This document shows, one piece after another, positions 1 to 8,439 of a DNA stretch of 41,551 nt (positions are counted from its first letter, which is position 1; each line of letters starts with the position of its first letter). The DNA comes from Arthrobacter beigongshangensis (GTDB lineage: Bacteria > Bacillota > Bacilli > Bacillales_A > Planococcaceae). A program made the position numbers and the translations under genes. Where the stretch lies: contig NZ_JADHDX010000005.1 in the NCBI RefSeq assembly GCF_016820585.1, forward strand, positions 168,494 to 210,044, written 5' to 3'. The notes below the pieces were generated by a model. That model saw nothing but the letters and a program-made list of their open reading frames with translations, did not search any database and was not told where the DNA came from.

Positions 1-2
1 TT

Positions 3-161
3 TATTCGGCTTTTGCATTGAGTTTGAGCACTGCTGTTTTAACGTTAATAGGAGGATTTTTATACGAAATTTCTCCGGGCCTCGCATTTTTAGGGATGAT
101 TGCGTGTACAGTGCCAGCACTGTTGCTAATTGCAGTGACAAGAAAGCGATATGATTACTAA
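3..161 (+). CDS. MFS-type transporter, C-terminal fragment (partial)
   Basis: An open frame runs in from the left edge and stops at TAA 159-161, giving 52 residues. They form two hydrophobic stretches with an intervening short loop (LYEISPG) and end in a basic tail (RKRYDY). This is how the last two membrane helices of a major facilitator transporter usually look, but the fragment is too short to fix the family or substrate. A strong bidirectional terminator follows at 186-238. Other multi-helix permeases cannot be excluded. Confidence 0.5.
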   Translation, partial: YSAFALSLSTAVLTLIGGFLYEISPGLAFLGMIACTVPALLLIAVTRKRYDY

Positions 162-185
162 TGAATGCTCTATTGTATAAAACGT

Positions 186-238
186 AAGAAGCTAGGTTCT
201 GCATAATCTGAGAACCTAGCTTCTTTCATTTCATTTTT
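186..238. terminator. Bidirectional intrinsic terminator between MFS gene and glnA
   Basis: Perfect 15-bp inverted repeat (186-200 with 211-225, core GCTAGGTTCT/AGAACCTAGC) and a 10-nt loop. On the plus strand a T-rich tail follows (TTCATTTCATTTTT). On the minus strand TTACGTTTTAT follows, so it can end both converging transcripts. Confidence 0.85.
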
Positions 239-240
239 CA

Positions 241-1575
241 TTAATACATTTTCATATAATGTTCAACTTCCCAAGGGTGGACAGTGATTCGATAACTTTC
301 CCATTCTACTTGCTTTTCCGCCATAAAGTTTTCAAAGATGTGTTTGCCGAGTGCCTCTTGAATGACGTCATCTTTGCTAAGTGCGATGAGTGCGTGGTCA
401 AGATCCGTTGGCAAAGTACCGATGCCAAGTTCTTTTAGCTCGGAAGGTTTCATCTCGTAAATATTACGGTCAATCGGTTTTGGTGGTGTTAGTTTACGTT
501 TGATGCCGTCTAGTCCTGCTTTTAGGATTGCCGCCATTGCAAGATAAGGATTCGCAGCGGAGTCAACGGAACGAACTTCAATACGTGTGCTAATCCCTCG
601 AGATGCTGGAATTCGAATGAGTGGGCTACGGTTTTGAGCGGACCAAGCGATATAGCAGGGTGCCTCGTAGCCCGGGACGAGGCGTTTGTATGAGTTGACG
701 GTTGGATTTGTCACAGCTGTAAAACCAGGAACATGTTCGAGAATGCCAGCCATGAATTGATAAGCGGTTTGACTCAGCTTCAGTTCACCTGATTCATCAA
801 CAAAAGCATTTTCACCATCTGTAAACAGGGATACGTTGCAATGCATACCTGAGCCATTGACACCGAAAATTGGTTTTGGCATGAATGTTGCGTGCAAGCC
901 GTGTTTACGTGCTATGGTTTTGACGACGAGCTTGAACGTTTGGATATTATCACAGGCCGTCAGTACATCTGCATATTTAAAGTCAATTTCATGCTGTCCA
1001 GGTGCGCATTCATGATGAGAGGCTTCCACCTCAAAGCCCATTTCCTCAAGCTCCAGGACGATATCACGTCGACAGTTTTCTCCAAGATCCATCGGTGACA
1101 GATCAAAATAGCCTCCGTTGTCGTTCAATTCCATTGTAGGTTGCTTATTGTCATCGAGCTTGAAAAGGAAGAACTCTGGTTCTGGTCCGAGATTGAAGTC
1201 TGTGAATCCAAGCTCCTTCATTTCCTTCAATACACGTTTTAAATTACCACGAGGATCGCCCGCAAATGGTAACCCGTTGGCAAGTGAGACATCACAGATG
1301 AGCCGTGCAACTTTGCCTTTACCTGATGGCCAAGGAAATACCATCCATGTGTTAAGATCAGGTATAAGGTACATATCCGATTCTTCGATTCGAACAAATC
1401 CTTCAATAGAAGATCCATCAAACATCATCTTATTATCTAGCGCCTTTTCGAGCTGGCTGATGGGAATCTCTACGTTTTTTATCATTCCTAAAATATCCGT
1501 AAATTGTAGGCGAACAAAATTGACGTTGTCGTCCTCTACAAATTTCCGAATGTCTTCTTTGGTGTAATTCCTCAT
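241..1575 (-). CDS. glnA: Glutamine synthetase, type I (GSI-alpha)
   Basis: Cytoplasmic dodecameric enzyme making glutamine from glutamate, ammonia and ATP. The 444 aa equal the length of B. subtilis GlnA and align along the whole protein. Recognisable parts are the N-terminal FDGSSIEGF segment with the regulatory arginine of FVRIEESD, the GPEPEFFLF metal-site motif, the [11 protein letters not shown] and NGSGMHCN stretches, and [13 protein letters not shown] (glutamate-binding flap). I chose ATG 1575 (MRNYTKEDI) because AAGGAG lies 9 nt upstream; an in-frame ATG at 1599 has no ribosome binding site. The gene stands alone: no glnR lies upstream, unlike the usual glnR-glnA operon of Bacilli. 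It may be the main or a second glutamine synthetase; the residues needed for feedback-inhibited alpha-type enzymes look intact. Confidence 0.96.
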   Translation of the reverse strand: MRNYTKEDIRKFVEDDNVNFVRLQFTDILGMIKNVEIPISQLEKALDNKMMFDGSSIEGFVRIEESDMYLIPDLNTWMVFPWPSGKGKVARLICDVSLANGLPFAGDPRGNLKRVLKEMKELGFTDFNLGPEPEFFLFKLDDNKQPTMELNDNGGYFDLSPMDLGENCRRDIVLELEEMGFEVEASHHECAPGQHEIDFKYADVLTACDNIQTFKLVVKTIARKHGLHATFMPKPIFGVNGSGMHCNVSLFTDGENAFVDESGELKLSQTAYQFMAGILEHVPGFTAVTNPTVNSYKRLVPGYEAPCYIAWSAQNRSPLIRIPASRGISTRIEVRSVDSAANPYLAMAAILKAGLDGIKRKLTPPKPIDRNIYEMKPSELKELGIGTLPTDLDHALIALSKDDVIQEALGKHIFENFMAEKQVEWESYRITVHPWEVEHYMKMY

Positions 1576-1629
1576 CCTGCCACTCTCCTTAATTATCATT
1601 TAGTATGAAAGCTTACATACTATTTTTTA

Positions 1630-1659
1630 ATAATAAAGCAAAGTATATTCCATTAACAA
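1630..1659 (-). promoter_or_regulatory. Candidate glnA promoter
   Basis: On the minus strand TTGTTA (1659-1654), an 18-nt spacer and TATTAT (1635-1630) resemble a sigma-A promoter. It lies about 55 nt before the glnA ATG. The inverted repeat GTATG-N8-CATAC at 1602-1619 would sit just after the start site. It only partly fits the GlnR/TnrA consensus. Confidence 0.45.
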
Positions 1660-1697
1660 GAATTTTTTTGCATTTTATTGAAATTTTTTTGAATTAC

Positions 1698-1750
1698 AGA
1701 TGCTCTATTGCCAAACAAATTTTCATTGTTTGTCAATAAAGCATCTTTTT
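1698..1750 (+). terminator. Terminator-like hairpin without an obvious gene
   Basis: Two 21-nt arms (1698-1718 and 1726-1746) pair with about three mismatches around a 7-nt loop. They are followed on the plus strand by a run of T (1746-1750). No plus-strand gene ends before it, since glnA lies on the other strand. It may end an antisense or small RNA, or be a relic. Confidence 0.6.
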
Positions 1751-1822
1751 ATTTACTTCGAATGTTTGTTTTTCAAAGTTTCGGGGCAATACTTGTTCAA
1801 ACAAATGAGTGATAGCAGATAG

Positions 1823-1921
1823 CTTGATTCAGCAGAAGCCCAAAATACCAGCTGAATCTATCGAAGTCTCCTGCGGATATCACAGATTTTGAAGGGAGTT
1901 AATTGTGCAGGCACAATTGAT
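1823..1921 (+). repeat. Structured multi-hairpin repeat, copy 1 (short form)
   Basis: Begins CTTGATTCAGCAGAAG and ends GTGCAGGCACAATTGA. GATTCAGC pairs with GCTGAATC, and AATTGTGC pairs with GCACAATT around AG. It shares the GATTTTGAAGGGAGTTAATTG core with the other three copies but lacks the optional middle hairpins and the 3' CAATTACG hairpin. It ends 33 nt before the start codon at 1955. Confidence 0.75.
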
Positions 1922-1954
1922 TTGTTGTCATTAAGACTGTAAAGGAGAGATTTT

Positions 1955-2689
1955 ATGTTGAGGAAAATAAAGATTTTTTTGCTAGCTCTATTTTTTGTAG
2001 GCTTCACTTATTCTGTCGCACAGGCATCCGTACTTTCAACTTCTTTTGAAGGAGAAGAATACACATTTTCACACTATTTCCCGGATGGAATTGATTCACA
2101 GGAAAGTGAAGTTCCTTTTCAGGACTACCTGCTGGCAGATGCACCAGTGAAATTGCAACCAGATCCAGAAGTATACACAGTTAACGAGGGGGATAATTTG
2201 TACAGAATTGCCCTTAATCACGATATCTCATTGACATCTCTTATGACCTTGAATGGTTTGACGGGGTCTTTGATTCACCCTGGTGATGAATTGATTGTCA
2301 GTGGGGGGGAGGGAGGGACAGTTGAACTAGCAAAGGATGTTGTGCCCAGTTCTACTCCGCAAGTAGCTGTTTCGGCACCACCTCCATCTGTTAGTGAGGG
2401 GGAAGAGTTATTGGTAACTGCCACAGCCTATACGGCTTATTGTGAAGGATGTTCAGGTACAACAGCCTATGGTATTGACCTACGTGCGAATCCTAACCGT
2501 AGGGTGATTGCAGTTGATCCGAGGGTGATTCCACTCGGGACAAAGGTCTGGGTAGAGGGGTACGGGGAAGCGATTGCTGGTGATACGGGTGGAGCTATTA
2601 AAGGACATAAAATTGATGTATTCATCCCATCTTATGATCAAGCAATGGAGTGGGGCGTTAAGAAAGTGAAAATGAGAGTACTCAATTAG
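1955..2689 (+). CDS. Secreted LysM and 3D-domain cell-wall protein (YocH-like)
   Basis: Probable exported peptidoglycan-acting protein of 244 aa. A signal peptide occupies about 1-24 (basic MLRKIK, hydrophobic core, AQA cleavage site). One LysM peptidoglycan-binding domain lies at about 73-115. A Pro/Ser-rich linker leads to a C-terminal 3D domain at about 151-243, with the three conserved aspartates at D188, D210 (AGDTGG) and D221 (KIDVF). This double-psi beta-barrel fold is shared with MltA/RlpA-type murein hydrolases and with B. subtilis YocH and YuiC. ATG 1955 follows AAAGGAGAG. The gene is monocistronic. Its catalytic activity is inferred from the family only. Confidence 0.88.
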   Translation: MLRKIKIFLLALFFVGFTYSVAQASVLSTSFEGEEYTFSHYFPDGIDSQESEVPFQDYLLADAPVKLQPDPEVYTVNEGDNLYRIALNHDISLTSLMTLNGLTGSLIHPGDELIVSGGEGGTVELAKDVVPSSTPQVAVSAPPPSVSEGEELLVTATAYTAYCEGCSGTTAYGIDLRANPNRRVIAVDPRVIPLGTKVWVEGYGEAIAGDTGGAIKGHKIDVFIPSYDQAMEWGVKKVKMRVLN

Positions 2690-2736
2690 AAAAACAGGCC
2701 TGTCCAACAATCAAATAAGATTGTTTGGACAGGCCT
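2690..2736 (-). terminator. Terminator of the polyamine operon
   Basis: Inverted repeat of about 17 bp (AGGCCTGTCCAACAATC at 2696-2712 with 2719-2736, one bulge). On the minus strand it is followed by GTTTTTC, so it ends transcripts coming out of the decarboxylase gene at 2808. The plus-strand side has no T-run, though it may also slow transcripts from the LysM-3D gene. Confidence 0.75.
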
Positions 2737-2807
2737 ACCTATTGTCTAGGCTGCATCGCTAGTGGCACGGCTCATAAGCACTTGAACAGGCACTTGCATA
2801 ATTCATC

Positions 2808-3944
2808 TTAAGACAAACGGCTTTTAAAATCTTCGTAACCAAATTGTTTAACGACCTTAGCGCCATCTTTTACTGTGTTTAATACAATAGCAGGTAAGTT
2901 GACGCCGTTAAATGTATTATTTTTCACCATGGAATAGTGAGCCATATCGCAAAATACGAGCTTGTCACCAGGCTGTAAGGGCTGATCGAAAGAATAATCG
3001 CCAATGACGTCACCTGCGAGGCAAGTAGGTCCGCCAAATCGATACGTATGAGCCTTTTCGTTAGGCATGCCTGCACCGATAATTTCAGGGCGATAAGGCA
3101 TTTCTAAGACATCAGGCATATGACACGCTGCTGAAGTATCTAAAATGGCAATCGGCATACCATTATCGAGTGTATCCAAAACGGTTGCCACAAGATAGCC
3201 TGTATTCAAGGCAACAGCTTCACCAGGCTCTAAATAGACATCAATATTGTATTTATCTTTTATAAATAGAATGGAACGAATCAGTGTTTCAATATCATAA
3301 TCATCCCGCGTAATATGATGTCCACCGCCAAAATTGATCCACTTCATATTTTTAATATAGTCCCCAAATTTCTCATCAACGACTTGAATCGTCCGCCAAA
3401 GGGTATCCGAATTTTGTTCACACATCGTGTGGAAGTGTAATCCATCAATGCCTTCAAGCTGATCGGGTCTGAAATTGTCCAATGTGACTCCAAAACGTGA
3501 GTGTGCAAAGCATGGATTGTACATATCGACTTCAATTTCCGAGTACTCCGGATTAATGCGAAGTCCAACGCTAATTTGTTTTGAATGGTTGTTAACTCTA
3601 TCTTTAAATTGATCCAATTGCTGAAATGAATTAAAGACAATATGATCTGAGTACGACAGAATTTCATCAAACTCAGCTTCTGAAAAAGCGGGGGCGTAAG
3701 TATGAACTTCCTTGCCCATCTCCTCAAAGCCCAGTCTTGCTTCGTGTACAGAACTAGACGTTACACCGTTCAAGTATTGTCCCATTAATGGATAGACGGA
3801 AAACATCGAAAACCCTTTTTGTGCAAGCAAAATTTTGCAGCCAGTGCGATCTATGACGGATTTCATTTTTTCCATATTTTTAATAAGTAATGCCTCATCT
3901 ACTACATAGCAAGGAGAGGGAAGTGCATTTAAGTCGATATTCAC
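2808..3944 (-). CDS. nspC: Carboxynorspermidine/carboxyspermidine decarboxylase
   Basis: PLP enzyme of the alanine-racemase-fold (fold III) decarboxylase group. It decarboxylates carboxynorspermidine or carboxyspermidine to norspermidine or spermidine. Diagnostic parts are LLAQKGFS with the Schiff-base lysine (K43 from the chosen start), NFGGGHH, YLEPGEAV, GPTCLAGD and the C-terminal FNGVNLPAI...FGYEDFK, close to Vibrio NspC. I chose GTG 3944 because GAGGAG lies 9 nt upstream and overlaps the stop of the preceding gene. A TTG at 3965 would add seven residues but has no ribosome binding site. It forms a pair with the dehydrogenase gene upstream. Confidence 0.9.
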   Translation of the reverse strand: MNIDLNALPSPCYVVDEALLIKNMEKMKSVIDRTGCKILLAQKGFSMFSVYPLMGQYLNGVTSSSVHEARLGFEEMGKEVHTYAPAFSEAEFDEILSYSDHIVFNSFQQLDQFKDRVNNHSKQISVGLRINPEYSEIEVDMYNPCFAHSRFGVTLDNFRPDQLEGIDGLHFHTMCEQNSDTLWRTIQVVDEKFGDYIKNMKWINFGGGHHITRDDYDIETLIRSILFIKDKYNIDVYLEPGEAVALNTGYLVATVLDTLDNGMPIAILDTSAACHMPDVLEMPYRPEIIGAGMPNEKAHTYRFGGPTCLAGDVIGDYSFDQPLQPGDKLVFCDMAHYSMVKNNTFNGVNLPAIVLNTVKDGAKVVKQFGYEDFKSRLS

Positions 3945-3957
3945 TTGCCAGTCCTCC

Positions 3958-5157
3958 TCAGTCAATCAATTCAGGATTGAAGCTTTCCTGCCATGGTAAT
4001 CCATATTTATTCAATGCATCCATAAATGGATCTGGATCGAACTCTTCGATATTATGCACGCCTGGCTTTTTCCATTTCCCAGTCAAAATCATCATAGCAC
4101 CAATCATAGCAGGAACGCCTGTTGTGTATGAAATGGCTTGTGAGCCGACCTCTGCATAGCATTCTTGGTGATCGCAAATATTATAAATATAATACGTTTT
4201 CTCTTTGCCATCTTTGATACCTTGGAAAATACAGCCGATATTTGTTTTCCCTTTTGTGCGAGGTCCAAGAGAAGCTGGATCTGGTAGCACAGCTTTTAAG
4301 AATTGAAGTGGAGCGATTTCTTTCCCTTCAAATAGAATCGGTTCGATAGATGTCATGCCAACGTTTTCAAGGACTTTTAAGTGGTTCAAATAGTTTTCCG
4401 AGAAGGTCATCCAGAAACGAATCTTTTTAATGCCCGTCATATTGAGCGCCAAAGATTCTAATTCTTCATGATAAAGCAAGTAGACATCTTTCGGGCCGAT
4501 TTCCGGTAGGTTATAGACGCGTTTGACGGAAAGCGGTTCTGTTTCGATAAATTCGCCGTTTTCCCAGTAACGGCCGTTTGCCGTGATTTCACGAATGTTG
4601 ATTTCTGGGTTAAAGTTTGTTGCGAACGGATAGCCGTGATCGCCAGCGTTTGCATCGACAATATCAATCGTGTGAATTTCATCGAAATGGTGTTTGAGTG
4701 CATGGGCAGAAAAGACGCCTGTAACACCTGGGTCGAAGCCACTGCCAAGTAGTGCTGTAATGCCTGCTTGTTCAAACTTCTCCCGGTATGCCCATTGCCA
4801 GCTATATTCAAATTTAGCGGTATCGAGTGGCTCGTAGTTTGCTGTGTCCATGTAGTCAACACCAGTTGCCAAACATGCATCCATGATTGTTAAGTCTTGG
4901 TACGGTAATGCTACGTTAATGACAATATCAGGTTGGAAACGGTTGATCAGTTCGACGAGTTCTTCTACGTTGTCTGCATCAACTTGAGCCGTTTGGATTT
5001 TAGTACGACCGCCATCTAATTTTTCTTTTAATGCATCACATTTGGATACTGTACGACTTGCGATACAAATTTCTTCGAATACGTCAGGAACCTGACAACA
5101 TTTATGCACGACAACGCCAGCTACTCCGCCAGCACCAATAATTAAAGCTTTACCCAT
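3958..5157 (-). CDS. Carboxynorspermidine/carboxyspermidine dehydrogenase (saccharopine dehydrogenase family)
   Basis: NADPH-dependent enzyme that condenses L-aspartate semialdehyde with putrescine (or 1,3-diaminopropane) and reduces the product to carboxyspermidine (or carboxynorspermidine). The 399 aa fit the family. The N-terminal Rossmann motif is IIGAGGVAG (G8, G10, G14), followed by VDADN, NVALPYQD, GSGFDPGVTG and a saccharopine-reductase-like C-terminal half. Saccharopine dehydrogenase itself is the alternative, but the decarboxylase partner directly downstream (13-nt gap) argues for the polyamine role. GGTGG precedes ATG 5157. Together the two genes bypass AdoMet decarboxylase and aminopropyltransferase, which this cluster also encodes. 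Confidence 0.9.
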   Translation of the reverse strand: MGKALIIGAGGVAGVVVHKCCQVPDVFEEICIASRTVSKCDALKEKLDGGRTKIQTAQVDADNVEELVELINRFQPDIVINVALPYQDLTIMDACLATGVDYMDTANYEPLDTAKFEYSWQWAYREKFEQAGITALLGSGFDPGVTGVFSAHALKHHFDEIHTIDIVDANAGDHGYPFATNFNPEINIREITANGRYWENGEFIETEPLSVKRVYNLPEIGPKDVYLLYHEELESLALNMTGIKKIRFWMTFSENYLNHLKVLENVGMTSIEPILFEGKEIAPLQFLKAVLPDPASLGPRTKGKTNIGCIFQGIKDGKEKTYYIYNICDHQECYAEVGSQAISYTTGVPAMIGAMMILTGKWKKPGVHNIEEFDPDPFMDALNKYGLPWQESFNPELID

Positions 5158-5286
5158 AGGTAAACACCACCATTTTCATGTATTTTTTAGTAATAAAAGT
5201 TGAACATATGATACTTATTCAAACTGAGTGAAGGCGCTTTACAAGAAGGCATCTCCTAGCGCCGTAGCGGATTTAAAAGAATTCAC

Positions 5287-6141
5287 TTAGTTAGTTTTAA
5301 TCGCCAACAACAATTCCCGTAATACTTTACATGCAACCGCCGTTGATACGCCGCTTTGATCGTAAATAGGGGACAGCTCGTTAATATCGCAACCAACGAC
5401 ATTCAACTCAGTCACTTGTAGCATCGCTTGTAACAGCTCCATAAAGGTAACACCGCCAGCTTCAGGTGTACCAGTTCCAGGGAACACAGAAGGGTCTAGT
5501 ACGTCTAAATCAATCGTTAAATAAACGGGCTTACCTTGTAATTGTTCAATGACTTGCTCTAGTCCGTTGAAGTTAAACTTGTTCGTATAAACATGATCTT
5601 GTCCCCATTGGAATTCGCTACGGTCTCCAGAACGAATGCCGAACTGGAAAATCTTGTTGTCTCCGAGCAGGTCCCACACTCTATGAATCACCGTGGCATG
5701 AGATAAGGATTCACCGAGATAATCATCGCGTAAATCGGCATGTGCATCGAATTGAATAACATGCAAATCGGGATGCTTTTTAGCAACAGCACGAATGGCG
5801 CCTAATGTTACTAAATGTTCGCCACCAATCATACAAGGAAGCTTATCATCCTCAAGTACTTTAGCTGCAAATTCTTCAATTTGTGCTAGTGCTTTGACGG
5901 TATTACCAAAGCTTAATTCTAAATCTCCACCGTCAAAGACGGCGATATCTTCTAAGTCCTTATCTTGATAGGGGCTGTATGTCTCGATTCCGAATGACTC
6001 ACTACGCATCGTTTTACTGGCAAAGCGTGTTCCAGGACGAAAGGAAGTTGTCGAGTCAAAGGGAGCCCCAAAAATAACAAGGCTAGATTCTTCGTAATCA
6101 TTGTCACAACCTATAAAGGTTTCTATGTTTTTATTCAACAT
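5287..6141 (-). CDS. speB: Agmatinase (agmatine ureohydrolase)
   Basis: Mn-dependent ureohydrolase converting agmatine to putrescine and urea. The 284 aa carry the family metal ligands in GGEH (H109), FDAHADLR (D132, H134, D136) and TIDLDVLDP (D211, D213), plus the SHA motif after the second. The start ATG 6141 overlaps the end of speE by 11 nt, and AAGGAG lies 10 nt upstream. The order speE-speB matches the B. subtilis operon. Action on N1-aminopropylagmatine, as in thermophiles, cannot be excluded because speA precedes speE here. Confidence 0.93.
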   Translation of the reverse strand: MLNKNIETFIGCDNDYEESSLVIFGAPFDSTTSFRPGTRFASKTMRSESFGIETYSPYQDKDLEDIAVFDGGDLELSFGNTVKALAQIEEFAAKVLEDDKLPCMIGGEHLVTLGAIRAVAKKHPDLHVIQFDAHADLRDDYLGESLSHATVIHRVWDLLGDNKIFQFGIRSGDRSEFQWGQDHVYTNKFNFNGLEQVIEQLQGKPVYLTIDLDVLDPSVFPGTGTPEAGGVTFMELLQAMLQVTELNVVGCDINELSPIYDQSGVSTAVACKVLRELLLAIKTN

Positions 6142-6982
6142 CTTTTAATTGCTCCTTTACATAGTTAGGTAATGCAAATGAGCCAACGTGGATGTCTGTA
6201 TTGTAATACTTTGTTGTTAAGCCAAGTGCGTTCCATGCCGCCGCATCTAAATCCTGAATCGGATCGAATTTTTTAGATGCAAATCCAAATAGCCAGTGTC
6301 CAGAAGGGTAGGTAGGAATATGCGCTTGGTACACGTCACAAATTGGGAAAAAGCCTACAATCCGTTGATGTGCTCTTTGCATGCCGAGTGCATCCTCACT
6401 GTAAAATGGACTTTCATGCTGATTGACTAGAATGCCATCCTCATGTAATGCCTTGTAACAATTGCCGTAAAATTCTTTTGTAAATAATCCTTCACCTGGT
6501 CCAAATGGATCCGTTGAGTCCACAATAATTAAATCATAGGCATTTTCCTTATTGCGAACAAATTTAAGACCATCCTCAAAAAACAAATTGACGCGTGGAT
6601 CAGTTAATTTTGAAGCCGTCTGTGGTATATATTCCATGCAGACATCGACGACCATTTTATCAATTTCGACCATATCGATTTGCTCGATGGAATCATATTT
6701 TGACAGTTCTCGAACCGTACCTCCGTCGCCTGCACCGATGACTAATACTTTTTTAATCTTTGGATTAGTGGCCATCGGGACGTGAACAATCATGTCATGA
6801 TAGATGAATTCATCCTTTTCAGTGACCATGACCAATCCGTCGAGAGTAAGTAGCTTGCCGAATTCAGTCGTTTGCAAAATATCAATTTTTTGAAACTCAC
6901 TTTGCCCAGAATAAAGATGTTGTTCCACTTTTATCGAGAAACGAACCCCCGGCGAATGATCCTCTGTATACCATACGTTCAT
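6131..6982 (-). CDS. speE: Spermidine synthase (polyamine aminopropyltransferase)
   Basis: Transfers the aminopropyl group of decarboxylated AdoMet to putrescine. The 283 aa carry the N-terminal strand domain (WYTE, LLTLDGLVMVTEKDEFIYH) and the AdoMet-like fold with GAGDGG at 83-88. They also carry VEIDKMVV, and DSTDPFGPGEGLF with the catalytic aspartates D155 and D158. I chose ATG 6982, which has AAGGAG 8 nt upstream; a GTG at 6988 is only 2 nt from that site. The gene follows speA by 2 nt and overlaps speB. The polyamine pocket residues differ slightly from B. subtilis SpeE (DSTDPFGPGEG for DSTEPVGPAVN), so acceptor choice is open. Confidence 0.93.
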   Translation of the reverse strand: MNVWYTEDHSPGVRFSIKVEQHLYSGQSEFQKIDILQTTEFGKLLTLDGLVMVTEKDEFIYHDMIVHVPMATNPKIKKVLVIGAGDGGTVRELSKYDSIEQIDMVEIDKMVVDVCMEYIPQTASKLTDPRVNLFFEDGLKFVRNKENAYDLIIVDSTDPFGPGEGLFTKEFYGNCYKALHEDGILVNQHESPFYSEDALGMQRAHQRIVGFFPICDVYQAHIPTYPSGHWLFGFASKKFDPIQDLDAAAWNALGLTTKYYNTDIHVGSFALPNYVKEQLKDVE

Positions 6983-6984
6983 TG

Positions 6985-8439
6985 TCACCGCTCCTTCACA
7001 ACATTAATCGTGTCAATTTTACTATCCTCAGTTCCAGTTAAGAAACAGCCTTTTTCCTTGGAGTAGCGAATATAATCTAGTATTTCTTCAGTAATTCGTT
7101 CACCTGGCGCTAAAATTGGAATACCGGGTGGGTAACACATAACGAATTCACTCGAAATCTGACCTGCGCTATCCTCAATCGGCATCTTTTCTTTCGGTGC
7201 ATAAAAGGCAAATTGAGGCGTTAACACGACTTGTGGCGTAATATATTCATGATCAAATAGCCCAGTCTTATCCTTTGCATATCTTCGTTTTATTTCCGCG
7301 AGAGCAGCGACCAATCGCTCGATATCGAGCTGTCGATCACCAACGGAAATATAAGCTAATAAATTACCAATATCGCCAAACTCAATTTGGATATCGTATT
7401 CATCCCGAAGAATGTCATACACTTCAATGCCGGCAAGTCCGATATCGAGTGTGTGTACTGATAGCTTTGTCACATCGAAGTCAAAGACGGTATCGCCATT
7501 CAATAACTCCTTTGAAAAAGCATAATAGCCTTCAATTTTATTGATTTCATCTCTTGTATATTGCGCCATCTCGGTTACTTTTCGAAAGATTTCTTTGCCG
7601 TTAAGGGCTAGATTCCTACGTGAAATGTCTAAAGAGGAAAGCAATAAGTAAGACCCACTCGTCGTTTGTGTCAAATTGATAATTTGGCGAGTATAACCTT
7701 CACTGACATCGTTATTGATCAAGAGAAAAGAGCTCTGTGTCAATGAACCACCAGATTTATGCATACTAACAGATGCCATATCAGCGCCAACTGACATAGC
7801 AGATGCGGGTAGATCTTCACCAAAATAAAAGTGAGTACCATGTGCTTCGTCGACAAGGACGAGCATATGATGTTGATGGGCAAGGTCAGTAATGGCTTGT
7901 AAGTTTGAACAAATTCCATAATAGGTAGGGTTATTAATAAGAATTGCTTTGGCATCTGGATTATCTAAAATAGCTTGTTTAACCTCATTTACTGACATGC
8001 CTAAAGGAATTCCTAATTCATTGTTAACGCCTGGATTGACATAAACCGGAACAGCACCACTTAAAATAAGTGCATTAATGGCACTGCGATGAACATTGCG
8101 TGGCATAATAATTTTGTCTCCAGCTTTGCAGGCTGTCATTACCATCGCTTGGACAGCAGAGGTCGTACCGTTGACCATGAAAAAGGCATGCACGGCACCG
8201 AAGGCTTCAGCCGCCAATTCCTCGGCCTCTCGAATGATTGACACAGGATGGCAAAGATTATCCAGAGGCTTCATCGAGTTAACATCCATGCTCAAGGCTT
8301 GTTCGCCTAAAAATGCAGCTAATGCATCGTTCCCTCGTCCGCGTTTATGACCGGGTACGTCGAAAGGGACGACTCGCATTGTTTTGTACCGATTCAGGGC
8401 TTCCATGATCGGGGCTTTGTTTTGTGAGTATTCCGTCAT
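6985..8439 (-). CDS. speA: Arginine decarboxylase (Orn/Lys/Arg decarboxylase, fold I)
   Basis: PLP enzyme of the aspartate-aminotransferase fold, probably turning arginine into agmatine. The 484 aa resemble B. subtilis SpeA. Seen are the N-terminal [10 protein letters not shown] motif, [15 protein letters not shown] with the cofactor aspartate (D197), and SMHKSGG with the Schiff-base lysine (K228). The C-terminal domain has CYPPGIP. Lysine or ornithine as substrate is possible from sequence alone, but the agmatinase gene two positions downstream makes arginine the likely one. The start overlaps the stop of speD (ATGA), so translation is probably coupled. Confidence 0.9.
   Translation of the reverse strand: MTEYSQNKAPIMEALNRYKTMRVVPFDVPGHKRGRGNDALAAFLGEQALSMDVNSMKPLDNLCHPVSIIREAEELAAEAFGAVHAFFMVNGTTSAVQAMVMTACKAGDKIIMPRNVHRSAINALILSGAVPVYVNPGVNNELGIPLGMSVNEVKQAILDNPDAKAILINNPTYYGICSNLQAITDLAHQHHMLVLVDEAHGTHFYFGEDLPASAMSVGADMASVSMHKSGGSLTQSSFLLINNDVSEGYTRQIINLTQTTSGSYLLLSSLDISRRNLALNGKEIFRKVTEMAQYTRDEINKIEGYYAFSKELLNGDTVFDFDVTKLSVHTLDIGLAGIEVYDILRDEYDIQIEFGDIGNLLAYISVGDRQLDIERLVAALAEIKRRYAKDKTGLFDHEYITPQVVLTPQFAFYAPKEKMPIEDSAGQISSEFVMCYPPGIPILAPGERITEEILDYIRYSKEKGCFLTGTEDSKIDTINVVKER

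Larger units (their letters stand above)
1576..1954. other. Divergent intergenic region glnA / LysM-3D gene
   Basis: 379 bp without a gene. From left to right it holds the glnA ribosome binding site, a near-palindrome GTATG-N8-CATAC at 1602-1619, a candidate minus-strand glnA promoter (1630-1659), a large terminator-like hairpin on the plus strand (1698-1750), the shortest copy of a structured repeat (1823-1921), and AAAGGAGAG for the plus-strand gene. I saw no convincing plus-strand promoter. Confidence 0.7.

Noticed and set aside
1118..1567. 149-codon plus-strand frame inside glnA
   Set aside because: Antisense to a highly conserved gene, no start signal, low-complexity composition.
1602..1619. 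GlnR/TnrA operator at glnA
   Set aside because: The site matches TGTNA at one side but not TNACA at the other; kept only as an unassigned palindrome.
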